A stretch of DNA of 64,000 nt from Olsenella urininfantis (GCF_900155635.1 NZ_LT732540.1:1606003-1670002), one strand, 5' to 3'; positions 1 to 8,450 are shown, numbered from the stretch's first letter. Translations and numbers: made by a program. Notes: generated from the letters alone by a model not told the origin.

Positions 1-1237
1 CGACCTGAGAGACCGGGAGGGGCTGGGAGGCAAAGCGATCGAGCCTGTGGGGACAGAGGTAGTGGTCGTAGCCTTTGAGGCTGGTGAAGCTGACCCCACC
101 GGGAATCGCGCGGTCAAGGGCGGGGAGCTCGTGAGAGATCAGCTGGTCCGTCAGGGCGTTTGTCTTTGTCGCCACACCAACCGTGATCTTGTTCTGTCGG
201 GCTAAGAGCAGTTCGGGAAGGAGGTAGGCCACCGACTTCCCCACTCCCGTGCCCGCCTCGATGGCCCTGTGGGTCGAGTCCTCGAGCGCCTGGCGCACCT
301 CGAGGGCCATCTGCAGCTGCTCTGGGCGGCTCTCGAAGCGCTCGTACATGGCCCCCACCACGCCCTCCGGACCAAAGGCCCGCACGAGCTCCTCGGGACC
401 TGGCGCCGTCGCCGGCGACGGCCGTGAGGCAGCGTCCTCCCGAGGGGTGTTGACCACGGCGCCGCTCAGGCCATGGCGGACGAGCTTGAGCGAGAAGGGG
501 CCAGAGGGACGCGTCTGCGCCAGGTGGGAGAAGATGGGGCGATAGACCCATTCGATGTCCTCGTGCATGCGAGCGAGCATGGCAAGGAGGCCGTCAGGAA
601 GGTCGCAAAGGCCCAGCAGGATGATGCGCCACATGCCAGCGAGGGCGTCCACGTCGTCTGTGGCGCGGTGGGTGACGGAATCGCAGCCGAAGGCATGCGC
701 CATGTCCGCGAGGCGATGGGAAGAGAGCAGCGGAAGGGCTATGCGCGAGAGGGCGAGCGTGTCAATCCAGTTGTCGCTCACGTCCCTTCCACCAGGGACC
801 ATTTCCACAAAGGTGCGGTCGAAGATCGCGTTATGGGCGAGGACCGGAGATCCCCCCACGAAGTCAGCGAGGGCGCACACCGCCTCCTCTGCTGCCGGGG
901 CGTCCGCCACGTCCAGGTTGCTGATGTGCGTGAGGGCGCTTATCTCGGCAGGAATGGGGCGACAGGGATGGACGAAGGTCTGAAAGCGCTCCACAACCTC
1001 TCGCCCGCTCAGGCGGGCGGCAGCGATCTCTATGAGCTCGCAGTCCCTGAACGAGAGCCCCGTGGTCTCGGTGTCGATGACCACCATGTCCTCCTCGAGC
1101 AGGTCAAAGGAGCTGCTCTCGGCACGCTCGGGAAGGCTGAGGTAGCGGGCGCGCAGGTCCTGGCTGACATGTGCCGGAAGAAGCGCGTCTATGTACTCTT
1201 CGAGCTGCGCGAGGCGCTCTGGGGTCAGTGGGCTCAC
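1..1237 (-). CDS. dinG: DinG-family helicase with N-terminal exonuclease domain (partial)
   Basis: The visible 412 codons contain a DEDD-type 3'-5' exonuclease domain (DTETTGL at residues 55-61, with D55 and E57 as metal ligands, and HNAIFDRTF further on). It is followed by the start of a superfamily 2 helicase with Walker A EAGTGVGKS near residue 326. This exonuclease-helicase architecture is the Gram-positive DinG type, an ATP-dependent helicase implicated in DNA repair and R-loop or G4 handling. The rest of the helicase lies beyond the window edge. The GTG start overlaps the ddl stop (GTGA), so the two genes are translationally coupled. Family assignment is secure; the cellular role is inferred from the family. 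Confidence 0.87.
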   Translation of the reverse strand, partial: MSPLTPERLAQLEEYIDALLPAHVSQDLRARYLSLPERAESSSFDLLEEDMVVIDTETTGLSFRDCELIEIAAARLSGREVVERFQTFVHPCRPIPAEISALTHISNLDVADAPAAEEAVCALADFVGGSPVLAHNAIFDRTFVEMVPGGRDVSDNWIDTLALSRIALPLLSSHRLADMAHAFGCDSVTHRATDDVDALAGMWRIILLGLCDLPDGLLAMLARMHEDIEWVYRPIFSHLAQTRPSGPFSLKLVRHGLSGAVVNTPREDAASRPSPATAPGPEELVRAFGPEGVVGAMYERFESRPEQLQMALEVRQALEDSTHRAIEAGTGVGKSVAYLLPELLLARQNKITVGVATKTNALTDQLISHELPALDRAIPGGVSFTSLKGYDHYLCPHRLDRFASQPLPVSQV

Positions 1238-2202
1238 CTGCGCGCTTCACGCCCCTCGAGAGCAAGCTCCACAAGGCGGCGGCAGAGCTCGGGAAACTCT
1301 ATGCCCGCCCTGCGGGCCGAGTCGGGCAGCAGGCTCGTGCTCGTCATGCCGGGGATGGTGTTGGTCTCCAGTATCACGGGGGTCCCGTCCTCGCAGACGA
1401 TAAAGTCGCTGCGGGAGGCGCCCCTGCAGCCCAGGGCCTTGTGCGCCCTCACCGCCAGCTCCTGTGCCCTGGCATACACCTCGGGCGCAAGGCGCGCCGG
1501 GATGATGTGATGCAGCTCGGATGGCTCGTACTTGACCTTGAGGTCATAGAACTCGGAGTTGAAGCTGATCTCAACCACGGGAAGCGCGACAGGGGCGTCG
1601 TTTCCCAGCACGGGAACCGTTATCTCAGTACCGCTGACGCAGCTCTCCACCAGTACGCGATCTCCTGCGGAACCTGCCAGGCGCAGGGCCTCGTCCAGCG
1701 CCCCCCTGTCGCTCACGCGCGTGACACCAAAGCTTGAGCCGTTTGCCGCAGGCTTGACGAAGAGGGGGAGCCCCAGGCGCTCTACGAGCTCGTCGGCCTC
1801 CTCGTCGCTCAGTGGCTTCCCCGGAGCCAGGTCAACGCCGGCGGGAACGGGTATTCCCGCCTCGCGATACAGGACCTTCGCAACCTCCTTCTCGGTTCCC
1901 ACGGCAGACGCGAGAACGTTCGAGAAGGTGTAAGGCAGATGAAGAACCTCGAGCAGTCCCTGGATGCAGCCATCCTCGCCGTAGCGCCCGTGCATCGCGA
2001 CGAAGGCCACGTCGAAGCAGCCCCCCGCCAGGTTGGTGACGAAGTCTTCTGATGCCACGTCCAGAAGCTCGACGCTGGCAAAGCCCGCCTGCCTCAGCGC
2101 CTCCTCGCAGGCTCGGCCCGAGCTCATGGACACGTCCCTCTCGTCCGACCAACCACCCGCCAAGACGGCGACTCTATATTGTGTAACGTCGGTTCTCTCC
2201 AT
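1234..2202 (-). CDS. ddl: D-alanine--D-alanine ligase
   Basis: This 322-residue ATP-grasp enzyme joins two D-alanines for the peptidoglycan stem peptide. The N-terminus VAVLAGGWSDERDVSMSSG is the typical Ddl substrate-binding start. Later come the ATP-grasp lysine segment (LFVKPAANGSSFGV) and the metal-binding end (ILETNTIPGMT). I chose the ATG at 2202 because AAGGAG lies 7 bases upstream; a longer reading frame to 2301 adds an unlike 33 residues without a ribosome site. It overlaps dinG downstream and is divergent from rlmN, so the gap 2203-2318 must hold both promoters, although no clean -35/-10 pair is seen. Confidence 0.93.
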   Translation of the reverse strand: MERTDVTQYRVAVLAGGWSDERDVSMSSGRACEEALRQAGFASVELLDVASEDFVTNLAGGCFDVAFVAMHGRYGEDGCIQGLLEVLHLPYTFSNVLASAVGTEKEVAKVLYREAGIPVPAGVDLAPGKPLSDEEADELVERLGLPLFVKPAANGSSFGVTRVSDRGALDEALRLAGSAGDRVLVESCVSGTEITVPVLGNDAPVALPVVEISFNSEFYDLKVKYEPSELHHIIPARLAPEVYARAQELAVRAHKALGCRGASRSDFIVCEDGTPVILETNTIPGMTSTSLLPDSARRAGIEFPELCRRLVELALEGREARR

Positions 2203-2318
2203 CAGGGGACTCCTTCGTAAGCCTTGTACCTGCGCTAAACTCAGCTGGGAAAGGGAAGATGTGCTCGGTGTCGAGGATACTCCACCGTCACTTTGACACA
2301 TGGATGAGGACTCAATAC

Positions 2319-3389
2319 ATGCAATTCGACAAGAACGACGAACCCGCTGGCGCGCGGGCAGACATACGCTCCCTTACGCACGGCCAGCTGCTCTCCATCC
2401 TTGAGGAGCTGGGGCAGCCAAAGTTTCGCGCCAAGCAAATCGAGGAATGGATCTGGTCAAAGAACGCCCACGGCTTCGACGAGATGAGCAATCTCCCCAA
2501 GAGCCTGCGCGAGACCCTCTCTGAGCGCGTGTCCCTTGGTGCCGCCAAGGAGCTTGCCCGCCAGGTCTCGGGTGACGGAAGCCGCAAGTACCTTCTTCGC
2601 TTCCCCGATGGGGTGTCTGTGGAGTGCGTTGGCATGCCTGGAAGGGGTCGCCTGGCCGTGTGCGCCTCGAGCCAGGCAGGATGCGCGATGGGCTGCGCCT
2701 TCTGTGCCACCGGCGCTGCCGGCCTCACTCGCTCCCTGACATCCGCAGAGATCTACGAGCAGGTCATGCATGTGAGAGACGACTTCAACGAGCGCGTCAC
2801 AAGCGTCGTCCTCATGGGGCAGGGCGAGCCCTTCATGAACTACGACGCCACCATGGCGGCGCTGAGGCGCCTCAACTCGCCCGAGGGAGCCGGTATCGGG
2901 GCGCGTCACCTCACGGTTTCCACCTGCGGCGTCATCCCCATGATCAAGCGCTTCGCCAATGAGCCCGAGCAGTTCACGCTTGCCGTCTCCCTTCACTCCG
3001 CCGTGCAGAAGACCCGTGATGCGCTCATGCCGGGCGTGCGTAAATACTCCCTCCTGCACCTCTACGACATCATGGGCGAGTACGTAAACAAGACCGGGCG
3101 TCGTCCGACCTATGAGTACGCGCTGATAAGGGGCGTCAACGACAGCGAGGAGGAGTTGGCGTCCCTCTGCGACTTCTGCCGAGGAAACTTGGCCCACGTG
3201 AACATCATCCAGCTCAACAACGTGAAAGGCTCGCGCTTCCAGCCAGCGTCCGCGGAAAGGGCGCAGGACTTTGTGAGGCGCCTCTCCGCAGTTGGGGTGG
3301 AGGCGACCGTCAGAAATTCCCGGGGTGCTGACATAGACGCCGCTTGCGGGCAACTCAAGCAGAATATGGACGGGGCGCAGCGAGGCTAG
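2319..3389 (+). CDS. rlmN: 23S rRNA (adenine2503-C2)/tRNA methyltransferase RlmN
   Basis: This radical-SAM enzyme methylates A2503 of 23S rRNA and A37 of some tRNAs. The CX3CX2C cluster motif is visible as CAMGCAFC, and the family motifs MGQGEPFMNYD and SLHSAVQKTRDALMP follow. Near the C-terminus VRNSRGADIDAACGQL supplies the conserved methyl-carrier cysteine. The start at 2319 is preferred because GAGGA lies 8 bases upstream; ATG at 2304 and 2259 are in frame but lack good sites. At about 356 residues it has the usual family length. It stands alone, divergent from ddl. Confidence 0.93.
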   Translation: MQFDKNDEPAGARADIRSLTHGQLLSILEELGQPKFRAKQIEEWIWSKNAHGFDEMSNLPKSLRETLSERVSLGAAKELARQVSGDGSRKYLLRFPDGVSVECVGMPGRGRLAVCASSQAGCAMGCAFCATGAAGLTRSLTSAEIYEQVMHVRDDFNERVTSVVLMGQGEPFMNYDATMAALRRLNSPEGAGIGARHLTVSTCGVIPMIKRFANEPEQFTLAVSLHSAVQKTRDALMPGVRKYSLLHLYDIMGEYVNKTGRRPTYEYALIRGVNDSEEELASLCDFCRGNLAHVNIIQLNNVKGSRFQPASAERAQDFVRRLSAVGVEATVRNSRGADIDAACGQLKQNMDGAQRG

Positions 3390-3415
3390 TCCTATTTGCT
3401 AACGCACCATTGTAA

Positions 3416-3453
3416 GGGACCCATATCAGAACATTTGTTCTTATATGGGTCCC
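3416..3453. terminator. 38-bp near-perfect palindrome between rlmN and the parAB operon end
   Basis: GGGACCCATAT (3416-3426) pairs with ATATGGGTCCC (3443-3453). The interior AGAACA-TT-TGTTCT pairs again, so almost the whole 38 bases are self-complementary. It lies between two convergent genes and is best read as a bidirectional terminator. No long T-run follows on either side, so factor-independent termination is an inference. Confidence 0.6.
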
Positions 3454-3467
3454 AGTTTCCTGCAACA

Positions 3468-3707
3468 CTAGAGACCCATTCTCTCCCAGCGCTCTATGAT
3501 TCGTTGCTTATTGAGTTCGGCGCTACCCTCTGTGCATGCTCCCCTCCCGCTCATGCCCATTTCCTCGAGGATTGACCTGACGTCCTTGCTTACGGACCCA
3601 CAGGCAGCCGATAGGTTTTTTCTGGCGTCATCAGTGAGCAGCAAGGCATAGGCTGCCGCGCAGCAGGCGGCAAGCGTTCCAAGAAAGATCAGCCTTCTCT
3701 TCAGCAT
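3468..3707 (-). CDS. small membrane-anchored protein downstream of parB
   Basis: This 79-residue protein has one N-terminal hydrophobic segment (about residues 6-26, after MLKRR) and a short polar tail with two cysteines. It could be a signal anchor or a secreted small protein. It starts 7 bases after the parB stop in the same direction, so it is probably the last gene of the parA-parB operon. I do not recognise a family. The position suggests co-expression with chromosome segregation genes, not a shared function. Confidence 0.6.
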   Translation of the reverse strand: MLKRRLIFLGTLAACCAAAYALLLTDDARKNLSAACGSVSKDVRSILEEMGMSGRGACTEGSAELNKQRIIERWERMGL

Positions 3708-3714
3708 CTCTCCC

Positions 3715-4575
3715 CTATTCCGCTCCTGCCGCAGAGAGCTGCTCTACAAGACGCACCAGGTCAGCTTCGTCATCGAATTCGATCTCGATCTTGTTCTTGT
3801 TCCTTACCCGCTTGACCTTCACCTTGGTATCCAATGCCATGCGAAGCTGCCGCGCAGCGCGCTTGAAGTACTGCGGCTGTGGCTCACGCGCCTTCTTTTC
3901 CTCATTCATGCCAGAAAACAACGGAGCAAGCTGTTCTGTCTGTCGTACGCTCAAACGCTCGTCAACAACCTTCCGCGCAAGCTTGATGCGCGCATCGGTA
4001 TCAGCAACGGCAAGAATCGCACGAGCATGTCCGGCCGAAAGACCTCCCCCTGCCATCATTTCCTGTACCTCCTCAGGGAGATCAAGGAGGCGAAGAGTGT
4101 TTGCGATTGCAGAGCGTGACTTAGAGAGAACCTTTCCCAACTCCTCTTGCGTGAATCCCCTTTCTTGCAGGAGCTTTCTATACCCTCTCGCCTCTTCCAT
4201 TGGATCAAGGTCAGAGCGTTGCAGGTTCTCTATCAAGGCAAGCTGAAATACCTCTTCGTCGCTGATCTCCTTGATGCTTACTGGTATCTCCTCGAGTCCT
4301 GCGAGCTTTGCCGCCTGAAATCTTCTCTCCCCTGCGACTATCTCGTAGCCCCTTCCCTTCTTCCTCACGAGAATCGGTTGGAGCACCCCGTTTGCCTTAA
4401 TGGAGTCACTGAGCTCCCTGAGCTTTTCCTCGTCAAAGTTCTTTCGTGGCTGTTCCTTGTTCACTTTGATCTGGCTGAGAGGAAGCACAGATTCTCTTAC
4501 AACTGCGCTGACTTCTGCGTCAGCACCCCCCATGAGTGACTCAAGGCCCTTTCCAAGGCCACCTTTTCTAGCCAC
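3715..4575 (-). CDS. parB: chromosome-partitioning protein ParB (Spo0J)
   Basis: This 286-residue CTP-dependent DNA clamp loads at parS and spreads along DNA to form the partition complex. It shows the ParB N-terminal motifs GERRFQAAKLAGL (nucleotide-binding region) and ENLQRSDLDPMEEARGY, then the helix-turn-helix segment EELGKVLSKSRSAIANTLRLL, and a C-terminal dimerisation domain. The start overlaps the 3' end of parA by 8 bases, as in a coupled parAB operon. Three parS sites lie within 1.1 kb upstream. Confidence 0.95.
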   Translation of the reverse strand: MARKGGLGKGLESLMGGADAEVSAVVRESVLPLSQIKVNKEQPRKNFDEEKLRELSDSIKANGVLQPILVRKKGRGYEIVAGERRFQAAKLAGLEEIPVSIKEISDEEVFQLALIENLQRSDLDPMEEARGYRKLLQERGFTQEELGKVLSKSRSAIANTLRLLDLPEEVQEMMAGGGLSAGHARAILAVADTDARIKLARKVVDERLSVRQTEQLAPLFSGMNEEKKAREPQPQYFKRAARQLRMALDTKVKVKRVRNKNKIEIEFDDEADLVRLVEQLSAAGAE

Positions 4576-5374
4576 GACGTGTTACCTCCTTTGCGAGACG
4601 GGCGTATGCAAGTGCACCTTTGCTCACACGCGCATACCTATTGATTGGCAGGCCATGCGACGGTGCCTCAGAGAGCTTTACACTTCGCGGTATTATGGTT
4701 TTAAACACCTTGTTGCCGAAGTACCTGCTTACCTCTTCAACAACTTGCTTTGAGAGCGTTGTCCTGACGTCATACATCGTCATGACAACACCAAAGACGT
4801 CCAGGCTTGGATTCAACCTTGATTTGACCATTTTCATTGACTCAAGCAGCTTTGTTACACCTTCCAATGCGTAAAACTCACACTGAATAGGTATGAGAAG
4901 CGCGTCTGCCGCGACGAGGGAGTTTATTGTCAGCAGGCCAAGCGATGGGGGGCAGTCAATAAATATATAGTCGAACTCATCTTTGATGGGGGCAAGGATG
5001 TTCTTGAGTATTGTCTCTCGGGCCATCTCGGAAACAAGCTCAATCTCTGCACCCGCAAGCTGTATTGTTGCGGGCACAACGAACACACCATTTTCAACTG
5101 TTGGAAGTATCAGGTCTTCGATGGGATAGTCGTTGAGCAACGCATCGTAGATGTCATGTTCCAACTCTTCTTTCTCAATCCCATATCCACTTGTTGTGTT
5201 TCCTTGCGGGTCGAAGTCAATTACAAGAACTTTCTTCTTGTTGACGCCCAATGCAGCCGATAGATTCACGGCAGTTGTTGATTTTCCTACACCGCCCTTT
5301 TGGTTAATTATTGCCAGTATTTTTCCTGGCTTATCGGGGAATCCCCTCTTGACATCTCGAAAGCCCAATATCAT
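4568..5374 (-). CDS. parA: chromosome-partitioning ATPase ParA (Soj)
   Basis: This 268-residue deviant Walker ATPase cooperates with ParB in origin segregation and can modulate DnaA. The deviant Walker A KGGVGKST is preceded by the conserved IINQ, and Walker A' DFDPQGN and Walker B IFIDCPPSLGLLT follow. The start ATG at 5374 has GAGG shortly upstream. A short N-terminal extension (about 18 residues before KILAI) precedes the fold. Its base composition is visibly more AT-rich than the flanking metabolic genes, as is the whole parA-rsmG stretch. Confidence 0.95.
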   Translation of the reverse strand: MILGFRDVKRGFPDKPGKILAIINQKGGVGKSTTAVNLSAALGVNKKKVLVIDFDPQGNTTSGYGIEKEELEHDIYDALLNDYPIEDLILPTVENGVFVVPATIQLAGAEIELVSEMARETILKNILAPIKDEFDYIFIDCPPSLGLLTINSLVAADALLIPIQCEFYALEGVTKLLESMKMVKSRLNPSLDVFGVVMTMYDVRTTLSKQVVEEVSRYFGNKVFKTIIPRSVKLSEAPSHGLPINRYARVSKGALAYARLAKEVTRRG

Positions 5375-5430
5375 CGCCTCTATCCTGCTGTGTTTTTACT
5401 ACCTTTGAGGTTCACTCATCATATCTGATT

Positions 5431-5446
5431 TGTTTCACGTGAAACA
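5431..5446. promoter_or_regulatory. parS site 1
   Basis: This is a perfect 16-base copy of the universal parS palindrome TGTTTCACGTGAAACA, 57 bases upstream of parA. It is the ParB loading site. Confidence 0.95.
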
Positions 5447-5458
5447 TGTCAAATAATC

Positions 5459-5490
5459 AAGCCCTTTGTTTCACGTGAAACAAAGGGCTT
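5459..5490. promoter_or_regulatory. parS site 2 inside a 32-bp perfect palindrome (rsmG terminator candidate)
   Basis: The perfect parS core occupies 5467-5482. The palindrome continues outward with AAGCCCTT on the left and AAGGGCTT on the right, so the complete 32 bases are self-complementary. It lies 23 bases beyond the rsmG stop in the direction of rsmG transcription. RNA from it would fold into a long hairpin, so the site may serve both as ParB loader and as transcription terminator. Confidence 0.9.
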
Positions 5491-5512
5491 GGATTAAGCT
5501 CTACACGTGTCA

Positions 5513-6250
5513 CTACAGAGGTTTGTTTTTTGCCATTCCAACGGGCCTAGGTAACTTTATTTTTTCATTCCCTGTCTTTTGGAAAACGTAAATTTCCCTA
5601 TGGCCAGAATCATCCGGCAACTCAAATGTTTCACGTGAAACAAGACTCAACCCACAGAGATCAGCTGCACGCTGAGCTGAGCTGAATTCAATCTCTTGGA
5701 GATGTGCCTTAGAGGCAATGAGGCATCCATTGGAAACCAGGAGGGGAGAGGCATACTCTATCAAGACGTTTAGGCTAGCAACAGCACGAGCCAAGACGAA
5801 ATTGAATTGAGCCCTCCTTTCAAGAGCGAGTTGCTCTGCCCTTGTTGCCTTGCATTCGATTCTGTTGGACAAGCCAAGCTCGGCGGAAAACTCATCTACA
5901 GCCTTGATTTTCTTTCCAACTGAATCGATTAACACACCAGAGAGTCCAGTAGCAATGGCAAAAGGTATGCCGGGGAATCCACCACCTGAACCAATGTCAA
6001 GAAAAATATCACTCGATTTCAAACAGAACTTCTTAGATGCGGTAACGAACAGGAGTGAATCAAGCAGGTGAAGCCTTAGAGCTTCATTTGGGTCGGTAAT
6101 CCGAGTCAGGTTGAGCTGTTTGTTCTTCTCGCCCAGGAGAACCAGATGGGAGACTATCTTATCCGCCTGCTCAAGACTGAGGTTCACCCCATAAATCTCA
6201 CTTTCCCTTTGAAGCTGCGAGGTGAGTTTGGCTGCTTGCATCTGTTCCAT
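5513..6250 (-). CDS. rsmG: 16S rRNA (guanine527-N7)-methyltransferase RsmG (GidB)
   Basis: This SAM-dependent enzyme methylates G527 of 16S rRNA. The SAM-binding signature DIGSGGGFPGIPFAI is clear, and RITDPNEALRLHLLDSL is the family N-terminal motif. I place the start at ATG 6250 with AGGA about 9 bases upstream; a TTG at 6268 is in frame. The length of 245 residues is normal. A perfect parS lies inside the gene. Position between khpB and parA is the classic actinobacterial and firmicute origin order, but a terminator after khpB suggests it has its own promoter. Confidence 0.94.
   Translation of the reverse strand: MEQMQAAKLTSQLQRESEIYGVNLSLEQADKIVSHLVLLGEKNKQLNLTRITDPNEALRLHLLDSLLFVTASKKFCLKSSDIFLDIGSGGGFPGIPFAIATGLSGVLIDSVGKKIKAVDEFSAELGLSNRIECKATRAEQLALERRAQFNFVLARAVASLNVLIEYASPLLVSNGCLIASKAHLQEIEFSSAQRAADLCGLSLVSRETFELPDDSGHREIYVFQKTGNEKIKLPRPVGMAKNKPL
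5627..5642. promoter_or_regulatory. parS site 3 within the rsmG coding region
   Basis: This is a perfect TGTTTCACGTGAAACA read through as codons for V-S-R-E-T of RsmG. It is the third copy within 212 bases, forming a tight parS cluster about 3 kb from the presumed origin. Confidence 0.95.
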
Positions 6251-6294
6251 AGCAATACGTCCTGTCAAAAGTTCTTGTCACATGGATTCTTGTC

Positions 6295-6322
6295 AAAAAA
6301 GGAGGAGCATTACTGCTCCTCC
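6295..6322 (-). terminator. terminator after khpB
   Basis: Read on the minus strand, GGAGGAGCA, loop GTAA and TGCTCCTCC are followed by six T. It is a textbook factor-independent terminator ending the rpmH-khpB transcript before rsmG. Confidence 0.9.
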
Positions 6323-6347
6323 CTAGGATAATGCTTGTAGAAGCAAA

Positions 6348-6932
6348 CTACCTCACATAGGTGACGACAACACGCCTTTCGGGATCGCTTCCCTCAGAGT
6401 GGGTGGTCACTGACTCATCATCCATGAGGGCAAGGTGAACAAGGCGACGTTCATAGGCATTCATGGGAGCCATGCTCACGCGACCATGTTGCTTCTTGGC
6501 ACGGGAGGCAGCTGCGTGAGCGAGAGAGATAAGCTTGTCCTTGCGCCTGCTCTTGTAACCTTCGATGTCAACCACAATGGGGTAGTGGAAGTGCAGGGCG
6601 TTGCTCATGAAGGACGACACAATCATCTGAAGAGCATCCAACGTGCGACCATGGCGACCAATAAGAACCGCAAGGTCTCCGCCGCTCACGTCGAGGATGA
6701 GCTCGCCCTCATCTCCCTCATATTCATCAACCACAACCTGAGTCTCGCCGAAGTAGACCAGAAGTGACTTCAAGTACGAAATGGCAGTATCAGCAATCTT
6801 GTCTATGTCCTCGTCAAGCAGTTTTTCGCCTGATTCGTAGCGACCCTTGATTTCAGAGAACTCATTCATACCCTCTAGGGGTATCTCTACAGAGTCGAGC
6901 TGATCAGTTACGACGACCTTCTCTTCTTCCAT
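6348..6932 (-). CDS. khpB: RNA-binding protein KhpB/Jag (KH and R3H domains)
   Basis: This 194-residue protein follows yidC. It has a Jag N-terminal segment (GRYESGEKLLDEDIDK), a KH domain (LAVLIGRHGRTLDALQMIVS) and an R3H domain (RAKKQHGRVSMAPMNAYERR). KhpB binds RNA together with KhpA and influences cell division and envelope synthesis in Gram-positives. ATG 6932 is chosen because GGAGG lies 5 bases upstream; ATGs at 6944 and 6950 are also in frame. The gene sits 37 bases beyond yidC in the same operon. Confidence 0.9.
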   Translation of the reverse strand: MEEEKVVVTDQLDSVEIPLEGMNEFSEIKGRYESGEKLLDEDIDKIADTAISYLKSLLVYFGETQVVVDEYEGDEGELILDVSGGDLAVLIGRHGRTLDALQMIVSSFMSNALHFHYPIVVDIEGYKSRRKDKLISLAHAAASRAKKQHGRVSMAPMNAYERRLVHLALMDDESVTTHSEGSDPERRVVVTYVR

Positions 6933-6969
6933 AGCAGCCTCCATACCCATACGACCGAGAGACACGCGG

Positions 6970-7728
6970 CTAGCCCTTCTTGTGCTGACGAGGCTTGCGC
7001 TCCTTGCGCACCACATCAACCTGCACGCCCTGCATGGCGAGCTTTGCGTCCATCTCGGTCTTCACCTTATCCATGACACGCTGCGTCACGACCTTCTGCT
7101 GTATGACCTGCCAGATGGCGGACGTATCGTAGTAAAGAAGTACGGCACCGGGAACCGACCAACCAAACCAGAGCATCATCGCAGCCATGACGACGCCCAT
7201 CATGAGCGACTGCTGGCGCTGCTCCTCGGGCTGGTTCTTCATGTTCATCACCATGGGAATGAAGGTGAGGATGCCGAAGGCAACGTCAAAGGCAAGATAG
7301 ACCCAAGCGGCAGCGACACCGCCAGACGCAAAGGTGCTGGCCGCGGAGTCCGAGAGTGACGTCATGATGTTGAGGAAGTGCGCATCGGCAGGAACATTCT
7401 TCGCAACGGTGAAGAGGGCGAAGAAGACGGGCATCTGGATGAATATGGGCAGGCAGCCGCCCAGAGGGTTGAACTTATTCTCAGAGTAAAACTTCTGCAG
7501 CTCCTCGTTCATTCTCTGGGGATCGTCCTGGTAACGATTCTGAATCTCCTTCATCTTTGGCTGAAGGGCCTGCATGCGGGCCGAGGACGCAGTGGAGCGC
7601 GTCATGAGCGGCATGACGATGAGACGAATGACAAAGGTCAGGATGATGACTGCAACGCCCCAGTCACCCGTTACGCCCGCAAGCCGTGCGAGCACATTCG
7701 TCAAAAAGCTAACAAACCAATCCCACAT
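6970..7728 (-). CDS. yidC: membrane protein insertase YidC (Oxa1 family)
   Basis: This 252-residue short Gram-positive YidC inserts membrane proteins alone or with SecYEG. The Oxa1 core runs from TGDWGVAVIILTFVIRL through the MQALQPKMKEIQNRY coiled cytoplasmic loop to GGCLPIFIQMPVFFALF. The C-terminal tail is basic (RKERKPRQHKKG), which promotes ribosome contact. ATG 7728 has GGAGG 5 bases upstream. It is the fourth gene of the rpmH operon. Confidence 0.94.
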   Translation of the reverse strand: MWDWFVSFLTNVLARLAGVTGDWGVAVIILTFVIRLIVMPLMTRSTASSARMQALQPKMKEIQNRYQDDPQRMNEELQKFYSENKFNPLGGCLPIFIQMPVFFALFTVAKNVPADAHFLNIMTSLSDSAASTFASGGVAAAWVYLAFDVAFGILTFIPMVMNMKNQPEEQRQQSLMMGVVMAAMMLWFGWSVPGAVLLYYDTSAIWQVIQQKVVTQRVMDKVKTEMDAKLAMQGVQVDVVRKERKPRQHKKG

Positions 7729-7753
7729 GATTCCTCCGGGACTCAATCAAACG

Positions 7754-7996
7754 TCAGGGGACAGGGTCATAACCACCCTTGTGAAACGGATGACAGCGCA
7801 AAATCCTCTTCAGGGCAAGCCAAGACCCGCGAGCGGCACCATATTTCTCAATGGCCTGCACGGCATACTCTGAGCAGGTGGGGGAGTAGATGCAGCGTGG
7901 CTGGAACAGAGGGGAGACAACCCTTCTATACCACCCGATGGCAGACAAGAGCACGCGCGCGGAAGTTGAGGAGGACTCAGGCACCCTGCTTCCCAT
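7754..7996 (-). CDS. yidD: membrane protein insertion efficiency factor YidD
   Basis: This is an 80-residue protein with the family motifs [21 protein letters not shown] and [17 protein letters not shown]. YidD is a small amphipathic inner-membrane-associated factor that aids YidC-dependent insertion. It overlaps rnpA by 20 bases and lies just before yidC, the standard order. Confidence 0.94.
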   Translation of the reverse strand: MGSRVPESSSTSARVLLSAIGWYRRVVSPLFQPRCIYSPTCSEYAVQAIEKYGAARGSWLALKRILRCHPFHKGGYDPVP

Positions 7997-8309
7997 TCAA
8001 CCTCTTAAGCAGCTGCAGCACGGCAAGAGAGACCTCCGCGGGGGAGCTCTCGTGAGTGAGCCTGGTGGCAAACAGGATGATTTGCGTGCCCTCAGGTGGA
8101 AGCTCACTCATGCGCGCGGCCTCGCGCAGGACCCTCTTGCACCTGTTTCTGAATACAGCGTTGCCCAAACGTCTAGGTGCGACGAAGGCGACTCTTCCCA
8201 AGCCGCCTTCGTCGCACCTAAGTACCGTCATGCGAACGAGCTTATGGCTAAGCCGTCTCCCATGGGAGAAGACCTTCTCAAATTCAAGTCTGGATTTGAT
8301 GGTCTCCAT
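7977..8309 (-). CDS. rnpA: ribonuclease P protein component
   Basis: This basic protein subunit of RNase P cooperates with the catalytic RNA in 5' maturation of tRNAs. The signature ending in [13 protein letters not shown], preceded by RRLGNAVF, is present, as is the N-terminal [10 protein letters not shown] segment. ATG 8309 gives 110 residues; TTG 8315, directly next to the rpmH stop, is an alternative. No strong ribosome site is visible for either, which suggests coupling to rpmH. Confidence 0.93.
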   Translation of the reverse strand: METIKSRLEFEKVFSHGRRLSHKLVRMTVLRCDEGGLGRVAFVAPRRLGNAVFRNRCKRVLREAARMSELPPEGTQIILFATRLTHESSPAEVSLAVLQLLKRLNGKQGA

Positions 8310-8315
8310 GGGCAA

Positions 8316-8450
8316 CTAGACAGTGAGCTGCTTGCGACCCTTGGCGCGACGACGTGCGAGAACGGCGCGGCCGCCCTTGGTTGCCATGCGGGCGCGGAAG
8401 CCATGGGTCTTTGCGCGCTTCCTCTTGTTGGGCTGATACGTACGCTTCAT
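8316..8450 (-). CDS. rpmH: 50S ribosomal protein L34
   Basis: This is a 44-residue, strongly basic protein beginning [18 protein letters not shown] and ending KGRKQLTV, which is the universal L34 sequence. AGGAGGG lies 7 bases before the ATG. It is the first gene of the leftward origin operon rpmH-rnpA-yidD-yidC-khpB. Confidence 0.97.
   Translation of the reverse strand: MKRTYQPNKRKRAKTHGFRARMATKGGRAVLARRRAKGRKQLTV

Noticed and set aside
473..1510. Long + strand open frame of 345 codons
   Set aside because: It is the antisense of the dinG exonuclease domain, whose motifs (DTETTGL, EAGTGVGKS) are clear on the minus strand. High GC produces long antisense frames throughout the window.
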